The translations under genes were made by a program, and so were the position numbers. Below, piece by piece: positions 1 to 10,009 of a stretch of DNA of 64,000 bases. The stretch spans positions 124,001-188,000 of the forward strand of contig CAYJFA010000001.1 of the NCBI GenBank assembly GCA_964369545.1. Reading direction: 5' to 3'. The number at the start of each line of letters is the position of its first letter. The first letter of the stretch is position 1. Source of the stretch: BNWE01 sp964369545. Lineage in GTDB: Bacteria > Pseudomonadota > Alphaproteobacteria > UBA3830. The notes under the pieces were generated by a model. That model was not told the origin of the DNA, made no database searches, and saw only the letters and a program-made list of their open reading frames with translations.

Positions 1-1991
1 TGTATGTGAAAATCTGTATTTTCAAAAATCTTAGGATCAATTCCGAAAGATTCTGCCCTAGACCTCACAAAGCTGATCGCTGCTTGAATAGATTCCTGCA
101 TAACGTCGCCAAGCTTTCCGGTAAGAGTTGTTTTTCCTTTTCCAGGCACGCTGATCGCTTCGATTGATAAGAGTTCGCCGCCAACCTCAGTCCATGCCAA
201 ACCAGTCACAACACCAACAAGATTCTTGTCTTCCGTCTCAAGTCTTTTGAATTTCTTTACGCCAGCATATTTTTCAAGATTTTCGATAGTAATATCTACT
301 TTTTTTGTTTCTCCATTGTTTTCACTAAGTTCTTTCACAACCTTACGAGCAACGTGCGCAATCTCTCTTTCCAAAGATCTGACACCCGCCTCACGAGTGT
401 AATTGCGAATGAGCGACATTAAGGCATCGTCCGATATCGAAAACTCTTTATTTTTCAGTCCATTTTCTTTCAGTTCTTTTGGAACCAAGTGTCGCTTTGC
501 TATTTCTAATTTTTCCAGGTCCGTATATCCAGAAAGCTTTATTATCTCAAGACGATCCAACAAGGGACCAGGCATCTTGTAAGAATTGGCTGTTGTAACA
601 AACATTACATCGGATAAATCATAATCTACTTCCAAATAATGATCGTTAAATGAAAAATTCTGCTCAGGATCTAGCACTTCTAACAATGCGCTTGAAGGAT
701 CCCCTTTCCAATCGGCTCCAAGTTTATCTATTTCATCTAATAAAAATAAAGGATTCGATGATTTTGCTTTTTTCATGCTGGAAATTATTTTACCAGGCAT
801 AGAACCTATATATGTTCTTCTATGTCCTCTGATTTCAGATTCATCATGAACCCCGCCAAGCGATATTCTAATATAATTTCTACCTGTCGCTTCTGCAATT
901 GATTTTGCTAGAGATGTTTTTCCCACACCTGGAGGTCCCACGAAACAGATAATGGATCCCTTGACCTTCCCCACCCTGTTCTGAACAGCAAGAAATTCCA
1001 AAATCCTTTCCTTAACTGTATCAAGTCCATAGTGATCACGATCAAGAATAGTTTTTGCTTCCTTTATATTTTTCTTTATTTTTGTCTTATGATGCCAAGG
1101 TGTACTTATTAACCAATCAAGATAATTGCGAACCACAGTAGCTTCCGGAGACATACTTGGCATATTCTTGAGTTTTTTTAATTCCGCATCAAATTTTTCT
1201 CTGGCTTCTTTAGAAAATTTTATATTTTTCGATTTTGTTTCAAATTCTTTTATTTCATCCACAGCGTTATTTTCAGTGTCGCCAAGCTCTTTTTGAATGG
1301 CTTTTATCTGCTCATTCAAATAATATTCCTTTTGACTGCGTTCCATCTGCTTTTTTACGCGATTCCTAATTTTGCGCTCCACATTTATGACATCTATTTC
1401 AGACTCCATAAAAGACAAGAGCAACTCAAACCTTTTGATAGTGCTTGTTTCCTCTAATAATGACTGCTTATCTTGAATGCGCAACATCATATGAGCGGAT
1501 ACAACGTCAATTAAATCGTTAACGGATATGATATTTCTTGCAGCATTTACAGTATCAATCGAAATTCTCTTATTTAATTTTGAGTAACTATCAAACTGCT
1601 CTAACAGAGTTCTCCGATAAGCTTCTATTTCAAGAGAATTCTCATCATCCTGCGTTTTCAAAAAATCATATTTTACAGAAAAATAATCCTTATCAGAAAT
1701 ACATTCAGAAACAACAACCCTATCAACGCCTTCAACTAATATTTTTACAGTTCCGTCAGGAAGCCTTAACATCTGCAAAATATTACTGAGAACTCCGACA
1801 TGATATAAATCACTGAATGATGGGTCATCATTATGCAAACTTTTTTGAGTTAACAAAACTATCTTTTTATCATTCTCCATTGCGGCTTCAAGGGCATTAA
1901 TTGACCTTAATCTTCCAACAAAAAGAGGAACAACAACATGCGGAAATACTACGATATCTCTTATAGAAAGAACCGGACAGATGTTATCCAA
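1..1991 (-). CDS. lon: Lon ATP-dependent protease, partial (C-terminus beyond the left edge)
   Basis: Lon is a cytoplasmic AAA+ serine protease that degrades misfolded and regulatory proteins. The 663 codons present cover the N-terminal LON substrate-binding domain, the coiled-coil linker, the AAA+ module (Walker A GPPGVGKTS, Walker B FLLDEIDK) and the start of the protease domain. The catalytic Ser-Lys part lies outside the window. No ATG fits the N-terminus. A TTG at 1991 starts the family-typical sequence LDNICPVLSIRDIVVFP and lies 7 nt after AGGAG, a Shine-Dalgarno embedded in the last codons of clpX, so translation is probably coupled to clpX. An ATT codon one position upstream is a less likely alternative. 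The clpX-lon order is conserved in proteobacteria. Identity is certain; the start is inferred. Confidence 0.95.
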   Translation of the reverse strand, partial: MDNICPVLSIRDIVVFPHVVVPLFVGRLRSINALEAAMENDKKIVLLTQKSLHNDDPSFSDLYHVGVLSNILQMLRLPDGTVKILVEGVDRVVVSECISDKDYFSVKYDFLKTQDDENSLEIEAYRRTLLEQFDSYSKLNKRISIDTVNAARNIISVNDLIDVVSAHMMLRIQDKQSLLEETSTIKRFELLLSFMESEIDVINVERKIRNRVKKQMERSQKEYYLNEQIKAIQKELGDTENNAVDEIKEFETKSKNIKFSKEAREKFDAELKKLKNMPSMSPEATVVRNYLDWLISTPWHHKTKIKKNIKEAKTILDRDHYGLDTVKERILEFLAVQNRVGKVKGSIICFVGPPGVGKTSLAKSIAEATGRNYIRISLGGVHDESEIRGHRRTYIGSMPGKIISSMKKAKSSNPLFLLDEIDKLGADWKGDPSSALLEVLDPEQNFSFNDHYLEVDYDLSDVMFVTTANSYKMPGPLLDRLEIIKLSGYTDLEKLEIAKRHLVPKELKENGLKNKEFSISDDALMSLIRNYTREAGVRSLEREIAHVARKVVKELSENNGETKKVDITIENLEKYAGVKKFKRLETEDKNLVGVVTGLAWTEVGGELLSIEAISVPGKGKTTLTGKLGDVMQESIQAAISFVRSRAESFGIDPKIFENTDFHI

Positions 1992-1994
1992 AAT

Positions 1995-3260
1995 TTAACT
2001 CCTAGCGCAAACTGTATTTTTCATATCGAGGTATTTTAATATAGGTTTGCATGTTCCTTCAATAACATCTTTGGAAATTATTACTTCCTCTACATTTTTA
2101 TATGATGGTAATTCATACATAATATCTAGAAGAATCGACTCCATTATAGACCTCAAACCTCTCGCGCCCGTTTTTCTCTCGAGAGCAAGTTTTGCGATGC
2201 CATGGATTGCATCTTCTTCAAAAACTAATGATACACCCTCCATACTGAATAGTCTTTGATATTGTTTTACAAGCGCATTTTTTGGCTCAGTTAATATTGA
2301 AACCAAAGCAGTTTCGTCAAGATCATTCAGTGTTGCTATAACAGGAAGTCTACCAACAAACTCTGGAATTAATCCATATTTCAGCAGATCTTCTGGCTCT
2401 ACTTTTGCAAATAATTCGCCTATATTACGATCATCCTTGGATTTTATTTCCGCTCCAAATCCTATTGATGAATTATCTCCACGCGATGCAATAACTTTAT
2501 CTAATCCAGCAAACGCACCGCCGCAAATAAATAAAATATTAGTGGTATCGACTTGTAAAAATTCTTGCTGAGGATGCTTCCTACCTCCTTGAGGCGGAAC
2601 CGAAGAAATTGTTCCCTCCATAATTTTTAACAGTGCTTGCTGTACTCCTTCTCCAGAAACATCTCTTGTGATAGATGGGTTATCTGATTTTTTTGAAATC
2701 TTATCAATTTCATCAATATAAACAATTCCCATCTGTGCTTTTTCAACATTATAATCAGCAGCTTGAAGAAGTTTTAGAATGATATTTTCAACATCTTCGC
2801 CAACATATCCAGCCTCGGTTAAAGTAGTTGCATCTGCCATAGTAAAAGGAACATCGATGATTCTTGCTAATGTTTGCGCAAGCAGTGTTTTTCCAGTTCC
2901 TGTAGGCCCAATTAATAAAATATTAGATTTCGATAATTCGACATCAGAATTTTTCGTAGTATGCGCCAATCTTTTATAATGATTATATATAGCAACAGAT
3001 AAAACTTTCTTTGCTTTATCCTGCCCTATTATATAGTCATCAAGTGTTTTGCAAATTTCCTGTGGAGAAGGGAGACTGTTTTTCCCTTTAGATATACTAA
3101 TGTTTGGCTGGATATCAGAGATTATTCCAGCACATAACTCTATACATTCATCACAGATATAAACCGTAGGTCCAACTATGAGTTTTTTTACTTCATGTTG
3201 CGTTTTTCCACAAAAAGAGCAGCGTAAAGTACTTTCTCCGTCTGCTATCTTTCCCATCAT
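1995..3260 (-). CDS. clpX: ClpX, ATP-binding specificity subunit of ClpXP
   Basis: ClpX unfolds tagged substrates and feeds them into ClpP. The 421-residue protein has the usual order: an N-terminal C4 zinc-binding domain (Cys14, Cys17, Cys36, Cys39), Walker A GPTGTGKT at about 118-125, the pore loop GYVG, Walker B VYIDEIDK, and the C-terminal sensor region with RKTGARGLRS. Length is normal for the family. Two ATGs are adjacent (3260 and 3257). The Shine-Dalgarno AAGGAGGA sits almost against the first, so the second ATG may be the real initiator. clpX is followed 3 nt later by lon, and clpP is not in the window. The roughly 190-bp gap upstream separates it from tamB and should hold its promoter. 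Confidence 0.98.
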   Translation of the reverse strand: MMGKIADGESTLRCSFCGKTQHEVKKLIVGPTVYICDECIELCAGIISDIQPNISISKGKNSLPSPQEICKTLDDYIIGQDKAKKVLSVAIYNHYKRLAHTTKNSDVELSKSNILLIGPTGTGKTLLAQTLARIIDVPFTMADATTLTEAGYVGEDVENIILKLLQAADYNVEKAQMGIVYIDEIDKISKKSDNPSITRDVSGEGVQQALLKIMEGTISSVPPQGGRKHPQQEFLQVDTTNILFICGGAFAGLDKVIASRGDNSSIGFGAEIKSKDDRNIGELFAKVEPEDLLKYGLIPEFVGRLPVIATLNDLDETALVSILTEPKNALVKQYQRLFSMEGVSLVFEEDAIHGIAKLALERKTGARGLRSIMESILLDIMYELPSYKNVEEVIISKDVIEGTCKPILKYLDMKNTVCARS

Positions 3261-3452
3261 TCCTCCTTAGCAGATATGATCCTAGATATAAATTCAAGTT
3301 CATCATATCCTTATAATCTCACTAATTTTACAAAAAATACTTAATTTTATTCTTTTTTAGAAAATGCAATGCGTTTTCCGATTTTATATTAAAATAATAC
3401 ATGAAATTTCAGATAAACACTAGCAACGCAGCAATATAAAAAGCGTAGCAAA

Positions 3453-6400
3453 TTAATACCTGTATTTCCAACTTATACCTGCTTCTCCGCTGCTATTTGC
3501 TTTTATAGACATTTTTGGTGTTAATGATAAATCCACATCAAATGTAGTAATATTGTCTGATTTTTTATTCACACTAATATATATATTATCATGAATATAT
3601 TTGCCTGCACTTACATTTAAGGTATTCTGCTCTGCTAAACTTTGTTCATCAGAATATAACGAGTTTGATTTTCTTTCGCTGCCGGCAAATGATAAAGTAT
3701 CTATTAATCCTATTTTTTGAAATGTATTTAATATCGAAAATATATAACCCTTCCTTTTAAAACTCGCGACAGCATTAGCAAGCTGCGCTGCCTCTGTTAC
3801 AGAAAGATATTTCAATTCTTTTCCAAACAACATATTTGCTAAAATTACATCATGTGTATAATCAGGCGATGAATACAAATCAAAATCAACTCCTGTTTCA
3901 GGATGGTTTGTTATTTCTAAATAAACGATCATCTCCCCCAAATTCCGATTGCATTTAAAATAAGATATTGGATCAAACGGATATTTTTCTATAAATTCAA
4001 CATTGCCTTTAGTAAATTTCAGTCTCTTTCCAAATAAATCTAACTTACCATCCCTCAATTTTAATGATCCAACTAAAGTCGCTTTGTTGTCATAACTTAA
4101 AAGCTTTAAATTTCCCGATAAAATCATTTCAAATATGCTGCCAACAATATCTATTTTCGGACATCTCATATTTACATCATATTTACAAAAATCTGCTTCA
4201 CGATTCTCTTTTAGAGATTGTTTTTCTACATTCCGCTCATTTTCTATGATGATATCGTTACTTTTTTCTACATCTTCAGAACCTAATTTCTGAATTTTAC
4301 ACTTTGTAACATCAACATCTCCTCTAATGAGAAGATCCGTTATGCTGCCAGTAATATCTCCATTTCCTGAAATAGATATTTTCATGTCATCTGAATCAAA
4401 TAACATAAAATTATCGAACTTAAGTTGTAATTTGGTTTTTATACTTGGCGTTATATGATTAAAATAAAAAACTCCACTTCCTGAAATGTTTAATTTCTTT
4501 TTCTGTATATCTATAAATTCCGCTCGCGAAACTAATATTTTATTTTTCTCACAAAAAAGCGATATTGTTCCATTTCTCAAAAAAATGTCGTTTATAATGA
4601 AATATGCTTTTTGCATTTCTGCACTTCCCGAAATAATGGGACTTGCAAAACTTCCAGAAATTTTCACATCACAATTAAGCAATCCACGCGCATCTATTTT
4701 ATCCGAAAGCTCCAGCAAATTTTCAATGTGTGTATTGCCGTAAATACGGCAATTAAGCGATGGGGCGTGCAAATTTTTTATAACTGTTCCGTTATTTGTA
4801 ATATAAATAGGAGCAAACAAATTTCCTTTGAATAAATCGCTATGATTTTTCAAAATCACATCAAAATACATTCCTGTATTCATTAATTTAAGCGACACAT
4901 CCATAGTGTTTGCTCGCGAAACTAATCCGTAAATTTTGAAACTACCATCTCCAATAAAAACATTACCAAATAATTTTAGTTGCACTTTTCCATTCAAATT
5001 ACAATTGGGAACCCAGCGATTAAATATTTTAGAAACAATATTTGTTTGAAACGAATCTAATTTGATATCAATTTCAGTTTTAATTTTTGTGATATCTGCA
5101 ACACCTTTTTTATTAGATTTTTTATTCAATAAATCACATAAAATTTTGTAATTATCTTTTTCTAGATCCACGTCGAAAATTTTAGTTTTCAACACATATT
5201 CCGGAGAATTTATTGAGAAATTTTCAAAGGATATTTTTTTATATAACGCAGAAATTTTTCCAGCAGCATCCAATAATAAATCATCATTCAATGTACTTGT
5301 AATTTTTATTTTTTCGTCATCAATTTTAAAATACAAATTTTGGTGTTTTGAACAAAATACAGATGCTTGCTTAACCGAAACGTCGACACCTCTGCCATTA
5401 ACATGACATAAACAATCATAAAAACTATGATTTTCAAAATGTAGGTTTTTACTATTAAATTTTGAAACGATATTTCCTTTTTTGTAGAAAATTGTTCCTG
5501 CCGCGTCTCCGGAAATGGGTATAAATTTATTCCAAAAATCCAAGCAATCAAACTTAAAAGTAAAATGATAATCAGAGTCTTTATTCAAAACACATGGCTT
5601 AGATAATTGTAAAAATCCACAAGATTCAGAACCAAACTTAAATGCTTGTACAGAAATTTCTTTGTTGATTTTACTAGCGTTAATATCTGTTATTGCCTCA
5701 AACCCGTCTCCTTCTATTACTATATTAAAATCTTCTAACGTATTGCTTTTACAGAATATTTTTTGCGGTTGAAAACCATAAATTTTTATCCAATTAATAT
5801 TTCCATATGCATCAATCGCATTATTTTGCAAACTACATTTTATATCACCAATGTTTTTTGCTGATCTTACGAACTTTATATCAATAGTACTTTTTTCATT
5901 AACCGCAAAGTTATAATTTATATCTAAAACAGAAACGACATTTTCAAAATTTTGTTTTATCTCTAACGGAAGATCCCTAACAAAATGAGTTAAATCCAAT
6001 TTTGTTGTTAAGTAAACTTTTTTAGATTTAAGATATAAATTTCCTGCTAATTTATAAGATTTGTCCTGATATTCCACAAGCGCATTTTGAATAAGAATAT
6101 CGAGCATAAAATCTTTGTATGTTCCATCAGATTCAATTTTTACGTTTTTATTTGCTGCATAAAATTTATATTCTGAATTTTCTTTTTCAGGATTTTTCAC
6201 ATGCAGCACACCATCAAAATCTATAAATTTTTCGAATTTAATTTCGCTTTCAGTACATTCAAATCCTTGCCACTTATAAAGAACATCCAAAACATAATAG
6301 TTATCAATCTTGCTATATAAATAGTCTTTATTTATTTTTGATTTATATCGAAGGCCGTCCAATGTATATGTTTCTCTCAAGATATTTAATTCCCCTTTTC

Positions 6401-6848
6401 CAAGAGATAAATCAGCGATAAATATTCTTAATATCCGCATTAAAGGTATGAGATTTTTTAATTTTTCATTCAGATCTATTTCCTCTTCAGCTCCGTTCAA
6501 TACAAATTTATCTACGTAGATTGATGATCTATGAAACCTAACCGCATTCAACAAAAACTTTGTGGAAAACGAAAATTTTAACTGTGGTCTTCTTAAGGAA
6601 ACATTCGAAAAAATTAACTCTATCCCATCTGGAGTTTTTATAAAAATTTCTTCGATTTTTGTGATTTTATAATCAAGTCCCTTTATCACAAAAATTGTAT
6701 TTTGTACTTGAAAATATTTTGTTATTCCAGCTAACAGAATCTTCCTTCCGGAATCGACAAAAAACGTTCCCACCAAAATAAAAAATAGGATTAAAATTAC
6801 CACAAAAATTCTGCAAAAAGATTTTATTAATTTCTTCAAAAAAAACAT
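3453..6848 (-). CDS. tamB: TamB-like translocation and assembly module protein (DUF490)
   Basis: TamB is an inner-membrane-anchored periplasmic protein. With TamA it helps insert autotransporters and other outer-membrane proteins and is linked to lipid transport between the membranes. The sequence has one N-terminal membrane anchor (about residues 10-30), then roughly 1,100 residues of alternating beta-strand sequence as in the AsmA/TamB bridge-like proteins. The conserved C-terminal domain ends in the aromatic tail SWKYRY. The ATG at 6848 overlaps the tamA stop as TGATG; a TTG one codon upstream is the alternative start. At about 1,130 residues it is near the usual size. Overlap with tamA shows that the two are co-translated and act together. 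Family assignment rests on context, architecture and the C-terminal domain. Confidence 0.9.
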   Translation of the reverse strand: MFFLKKLIKSFCRIFVVILILFFILVGTFFVDSGRKILLAGITKYFQVQNTIFVIKGLDYKITKIEEIFIKTPDGIELIFSNVSLRRPQLKFSFSTKFLLNAVRFHRSSIYVDKFVLNGAEEEIDLNEKLKNLIPLMRILRIFIADLSLGKGELNILRETYTLDGLRYKSKINKDYLYSKIDNYYVLDVLYKWQGFECTESEIKFEKFIDFDGVLHVKNPEKENSEYKFYAANKNVKIESDGTYKDFMLDILIQNALVEYQDKSYKLAGNLYLKSKKVYLTTKLDLTHFVRDLPLEIKQNFENVVSVLDINYNFAVNEKSTIDIKFVRSAKNIGDIKCSLQNNAIDAYGNINWIKIYGFQPQKIFCKSNTLEDFNIVIEGDGFEAITDINASKINKEISVQAFKFGSESCGFLQLSKPCVLNKDSDYHFTFKFDCLDFWNKFIPISGDAAGTIFYKKGNIVSKFNSKNLHFENHSFYDCLCHVNGRGVDVSVKQASVFCSKHQNLYFKIDDEKIKITSTLNDDLLLDAAGKISALYKKISFENFSINSPEYVLKTKIFDVDLEKDNYKILCDLLNKKSNKKGVADITKIKTEIDIKLDSFQTNIVSKIFNRWVPNCNLNGKVQLKLFGNVFIGDGSFKIYGLVSRANTMDVSLKLMNTGMYFDVILKNHSDLFKGNLFAPIYITNNGTVIKNLHAPSLNCRIYGNTHIENLLELSDKIDARGLLNCDVKISGSFASPIISGSAEMQKAYFIINDIFLRNGTISLFCEKNKILVSRAEFIDIQKKKLNISGSGVFYFNHITPSIKTKLQLKFDNFMLFDSDDMKISISGNGDITGSITDLLIRGDVDVTKCKIQKLGSEDVEKSNDIIIENERNVEKQSLKENREADFCKYDVNMRCPKIDIVGSIFEMILSGNLKLLSYDNKATLVGSLKLRDGKLDLFGKRLKFTKGNVEFIEKYPFDPISYFKCNRNLGEMIVYLEITNHPETGVDFDLYSSPDYTHDVILANMLFGKELKYLSVTEAAQLANAVASFKRKGYIFSILNTFQKIGLIDTLSFAGSERKSNSLYSDEQSLAEQNTLNVSAGKYIHDNIYISVNKKSDNITTFDVDLSLTPKMSIKANSSGEAGISWKYRY

Positions 6849-8797
6849 CAAAATGCCTGCCCCAAGCTAAGAATAAACTGCACTTTTGAATCAATATATT
6901 TTCTCCTTTTTACAGGGAATGCCAAATCAGCACGAATTGGGCCGGCGCTTGTATAATATCTAACTCCGACCCCATATGATAAAAACCATCTTTTTTTTTC
7001 AATTTGCAAAACTGCATTATGTGATTGATTTTGAAAGATTTTAGCTCCGTCAAAAAACAAAACAGCTCCAAAATCTCCAGATATCTTTCTTCTTATTTCA
7101 GTACCAAATTCAATTGACGATTTACCTCCCATCGGCGTTTCTTCTCCAATAACCATCTCCGTCGCCATTTGATTCGCAAAACCTCTTACAGAATTCATGC
7201 CCCCCGCATAAATTCTTTTATCAATGGGAATTTTATCAATATCTTTTCCAAAAAGAGTTTTCTTAACAATTTTGAACGCAAAAACTGTCTTTTTAAATTC
7301 ATCAAATGGATAATTATAGGAAAAAATTAAATCTAAAGACTGTAAACTCCCGATACTAGAACTTTTAAATCGCATATGAGAAAATTTAGCGGATGCTCTA
7401 TATCCCGAAGTAGGATTGAGTAGATCGTCTGTTTTATCTAAAACTATTTCCAAAGGTATTGTTACATTTTTATAATACCTGTTTTCATCTGTGTCAGCAA
7501 AAAATACAGCACATCCATCAACATAATTTTTTTCTATAAAACCACCAACCCTCATAGTTGTAAAAAACCATAATGGATAATTGAACATCAAAGAAATTTT
7601 ATCACTTTTTTTAAAAAACACATTTGTTAATTCCTGGCGCCTAGAGCAGATATATTCCGCTGTATTGTTTTTTACAAATACATCGGGTTGAAGAAATACA
7701 GTTTCAAAAGCGTAATCCGTTCGCCTATCTCTGACTTTTATCGGGGTTCCTTCTACGGTAAATCTAAGTTTTTCCCCACCACCAAACGCATTACAATCCA
7801 TCCAAGACAATCTTGCGATTATTGATTTAAGGCTTTTATTTACCTGAGATTTTTTCCTATCGAAATTCATATTTCTCATAGTGGAATACAATAAACTGAA
7901 ATCAACGATATGCCTTTTGTCTTCTTCAAGGCTTATAAGTACAGGAACCCTATCGTCGCAGATTTGATCCTTAAGCAGCTCAACTTTTACCTTGGAAAAT
8001 ATTTGTGTGTTTTGCAGATCATCAGAAGTTTTATCTATTTTTCTGATATCATATACTTCTCCTTCACTCCACAAAATACGATTTTTAATAAATTGTGGAT
8101 CTATACCTGGATATGCTTTTATCTCAGTAAAATAAAATTTTGCGTTCTGCTTAGGGTCTATAGTTAAATTTAAAACAGCAGCCTTCTTTTCATAATCAAT
8201 ACGTACTCTTTTTTCGATGATCTCCGGATCGTAAAATCCATCAGCTTGTAATTCATAAACAGCACCACTGATAATATTTTTTATATCAATAATTGATGCG
8301 GTTAAATTTTTTGATTTTAACTGTAAAAGATTTCGATATTTTTTACCAAATTCGTCATCTCTATCAAGATATTTTAGATTCAACTCCAGTTTGAATATCT
8401 TTCCTAAATCTACATATATTGTAATTATAACTTCATTTTTTCCTTTCATGTGCGTTTTATATCGAACATTAGTTTCATAAAATCCCAGCATATGCGTTTT
8501 TTTGTAAATCGTTGAAATATCTGATTTAATTCTATCAGTTAACGCTCGAATATTACTAACTGTCTTGCCTTGTTCCTTAAATGTACGCAATGATTTTATT
8601 TCTTCTTCTATCTCGGATCCGGAAAACATATCTTCAACAATTCCAACTAAACTATGTTCTGTATCTAAAACTAAATCTGCTTTATAACGAAAATCACGAA
8701 ATTCCAAATCAGAATATGAAGAATCATTGCCAAAATCAGCAGTACAAATTTCGAAAAAAAATAAAAGTGCAAGATAAAAAAACTTTTTCAGCACCAT
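6848..8797 (-). CDS. tamA: TamA, Omp85-family outer-membrane assembly protein
   Basis: TamA is a BamA paralogue in the outer membrane. The 649-residue protein has a signal peptide (residues 1 to about 20, ending in CTA), then POTRA-type domains rich in alternating charged and hydrophobic residues. The second half is a 16-strand-type beta-barrel with the Omp85 signature GGMNSVRGF and a C-terminal phenylalanine. The ATG at 8797 overlaps the end of tgt by 10 nt, and the stop overlaps tamB. The window thus encodes a complete TAM pair driven from the tgt operon. BamA proper normally has five POTRA domains and is about 750 residues or more; the shorter length and the tamB partner favour TamA. Confidence 0.93.
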   Translation of the reverse strand: MVLKKFFYLALLFFFEICTADFGNDSSYSDLEFRDFRYKADLVLDTEHSLVGIVEDMFSGSEIEEEIKSLRTFKEQGKTVSNIRALTDRIKSDISTIYKKTHMLGFYETNVRYKTHMKGKNEVIITIYVDLGKIFKLELNLKYLDRDDEFGKKYRNLLQLKSKNLTASIIDIKNIISGAVYELQADGFYDPEIIEKRVRIDYEKKAAVLNLTIDPKQNAKFYFTEIKAYPGIDPQFIKNRILWSEGEVYDIRKIDKTSDDLQNTQIFSKVKVELLKDQICDDRVPVLISLEEDKRHIVDFSLLYSTMRNMNFDRKKSQVNKSLKSIIARLSWMDCNAFGGGEKLRFTVEGTPIKVRDRRTDYAFETVFLQPDVFVKNNTAEYICSRRQELTNVFFKKSDKISLMFNYPLWFFTTMRVGGFIEKNYVDGCAVFFADTDENRYYKNVTIPLEIVLDKTDDLLNPTSGYRASAKFSHMRFKSSSIGSLQSLDLIFSYNYPFDEFKKTVFAFKIVKKTLFGKDIDKIPIDKRIYAGGMNSVRGFANQMATEMVIGEETPMGGKSSIEFGTEIRRKISGDFGAVLFFDGAKIFQNQSHNAVLQIEKKRWFLSYGVGVRYYTSAGPIRADLAFPVKRRKYIDSKVQFILSLGQAF

Positions 8798-9960
8798 TTC
8801 GCTTTCACTTCAGCAAGTTTTCCAGATGCGATTCCGTTACGAATTTCTTCCATTAATTTAACCATAAATCTTATATTATGAATAGTAATCGCTTGAATGA
8901 CCAAAAGCTCATTTGCTTTTAGTAGATAGTGCAGATAAGCCCTTGAAAAAGTCCGGCATGTCAAACAGTCACAATCTGCTTCTATAGGAGCATCATCGAT
9001 TTTATACTCAGATCTCTTGAGATTTATATGCTCTCTACTAATTTTGTCTCTGTATTTAGGCTTTACGAGAGCACCTCCATGTCTTGCGATTCGGGTCGGA
9101 TGCACGCAATCGAAGGTGTCTACACCAAGCAATACACCTCTAAAAATATCCGAGATACCGCCAATTCCAAGAAGATGAATTGGACGCGAAACATCTAAGC
9201 CATCCATAGCCATTTCGACAACTTCATACATCTGTTCTTTTGTAGATCCGAGCGTTCCGCCGATTGCAGTCGCAAAAAACGGATGACTACTTACAAATTC
9301 CACACTGCGTTTTCGCAAGTCATTATGAATTCCGCCTTGAATTATTCCATATAACGCTTGCGAAGCGTTATTTTCGCATAAAAATTCGTCTAACGATCTT
9401 TTTTCCCATCTATGAGAGCGCTCCATTGACTGCTCTGTATATTTTTTATCGCTATGAAACGGCGTACATTCATCAAATGAAACTATTAAATCTGCCCCAA
9501 GATTCTTTTGAATTTGGATTGATTTTTCAGGAGTAAGAATCTGTTCGCTACCATCCCAATATGATTTGAAAATAGCCCCCTGTTCAGTGATTTTCGTTAA
9601 TGTCGACGCTCCAGATCGTTTTCCTTTTATTTCCTCGGCAACAGATCCATGTCCCAAGCTAAATATTTGAAATCCGCCGGAATCTGTAAACATAGGGCCA
9701 TCCCATCCCATGAATTTATGCAAACCGCCGCGCGATTTTATGTATTCTGATCCTGGATATGAAAAAAGATGATATGTATTTGATAATATAATTGATACAT
9801 CTGCTTCTTTTAATTGCTGTGGAGAAACGCCTTTTACACTCGCTTTTGTACCGCAAAAAATAAAACCCGGCGTTTCAACTACTCCATGCGGAGTTTTAAG
9901 CTTACCAAGTCTTGCTTTTGCATCAGATGCAATTACTTCGAATCCAAAATTTTTATACAT
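8788..9960 (-). CDS. tgt: tRNA-guanine transglycosylase (Tgt), with an atypical substrate loop
   Basis: Tgt exchanges guanine 34 of GUN-anticodon tRNAs for a 7-deazaguanine, giving queuosine-type wobble bases. The 390-residue protein keeps both catalytic aspartates (Asp93 in DSGGF, Asp284 in DTFDC), the substrate-binding Asp163 (FDECTP) and the zinc ligands Cys330, Cys332, Cys335 and His361. Two features differ from the well-known preQ1-using bacterial enzymes. The GGLAVGE loop is GGTLGST here (from 234), and about 18 extra residues follow the DSGGF strand. Such changes are consistent with direct use of queuine rather than preQ1, but that is inference. A queuosine-precursor transporter gene lies directly upstream, so the base is probably imported. 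tamA starts inside its 3' end. Confidence 0.96.
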   Translation of the reverse strand: MYKNFGFEVIASDAKARLGKLKTPHGVVETPGFIFCGTKASVKGVSPQQLKEADVSIILSNTYHLFSYPGSEYIKSRGGLHKFMGWDGPMFTDSGGFQIFSLGHGSVAEEIKGKRSGASTLTKITEQGAIFKSYWDGSEQILTPEKSIQIQKNLGADLIVSFDECTPFHSDKKYTEQSMERSHRWEKRSLDEFLCENNASQALYGIIQGGIHNDLRKRSVEFVSSHPFFATAIGGTLGSTKEQMYEVVEMAMDGLDVSRPIHLLGIGGISDIFRGVLLGVDTFDCVHPTRIARHGGALVKPKYRDKISREHINLKRSEYKIDDAPIEADCDCLTCRTFSRAYLHYLLKANELLVIQAITIHNIRFMVKLMEEIRNGIASGKLAEVKAKWC

Positions 9961-10009
9961 TGTTATTTAAGCCTTTTAATTTGAATAAAAAGTATCTAAA
10001 GAAATTCAG

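Noticed and set aside
3358..3378. Small hairpin GAAAATGC-AAT-GCGTTTTC after tamB, possible terminator
   Set aside because: The stem has a mismatch on the minus strand, where the neighbouring genes are transcribed, and there is no T-run on that strand.
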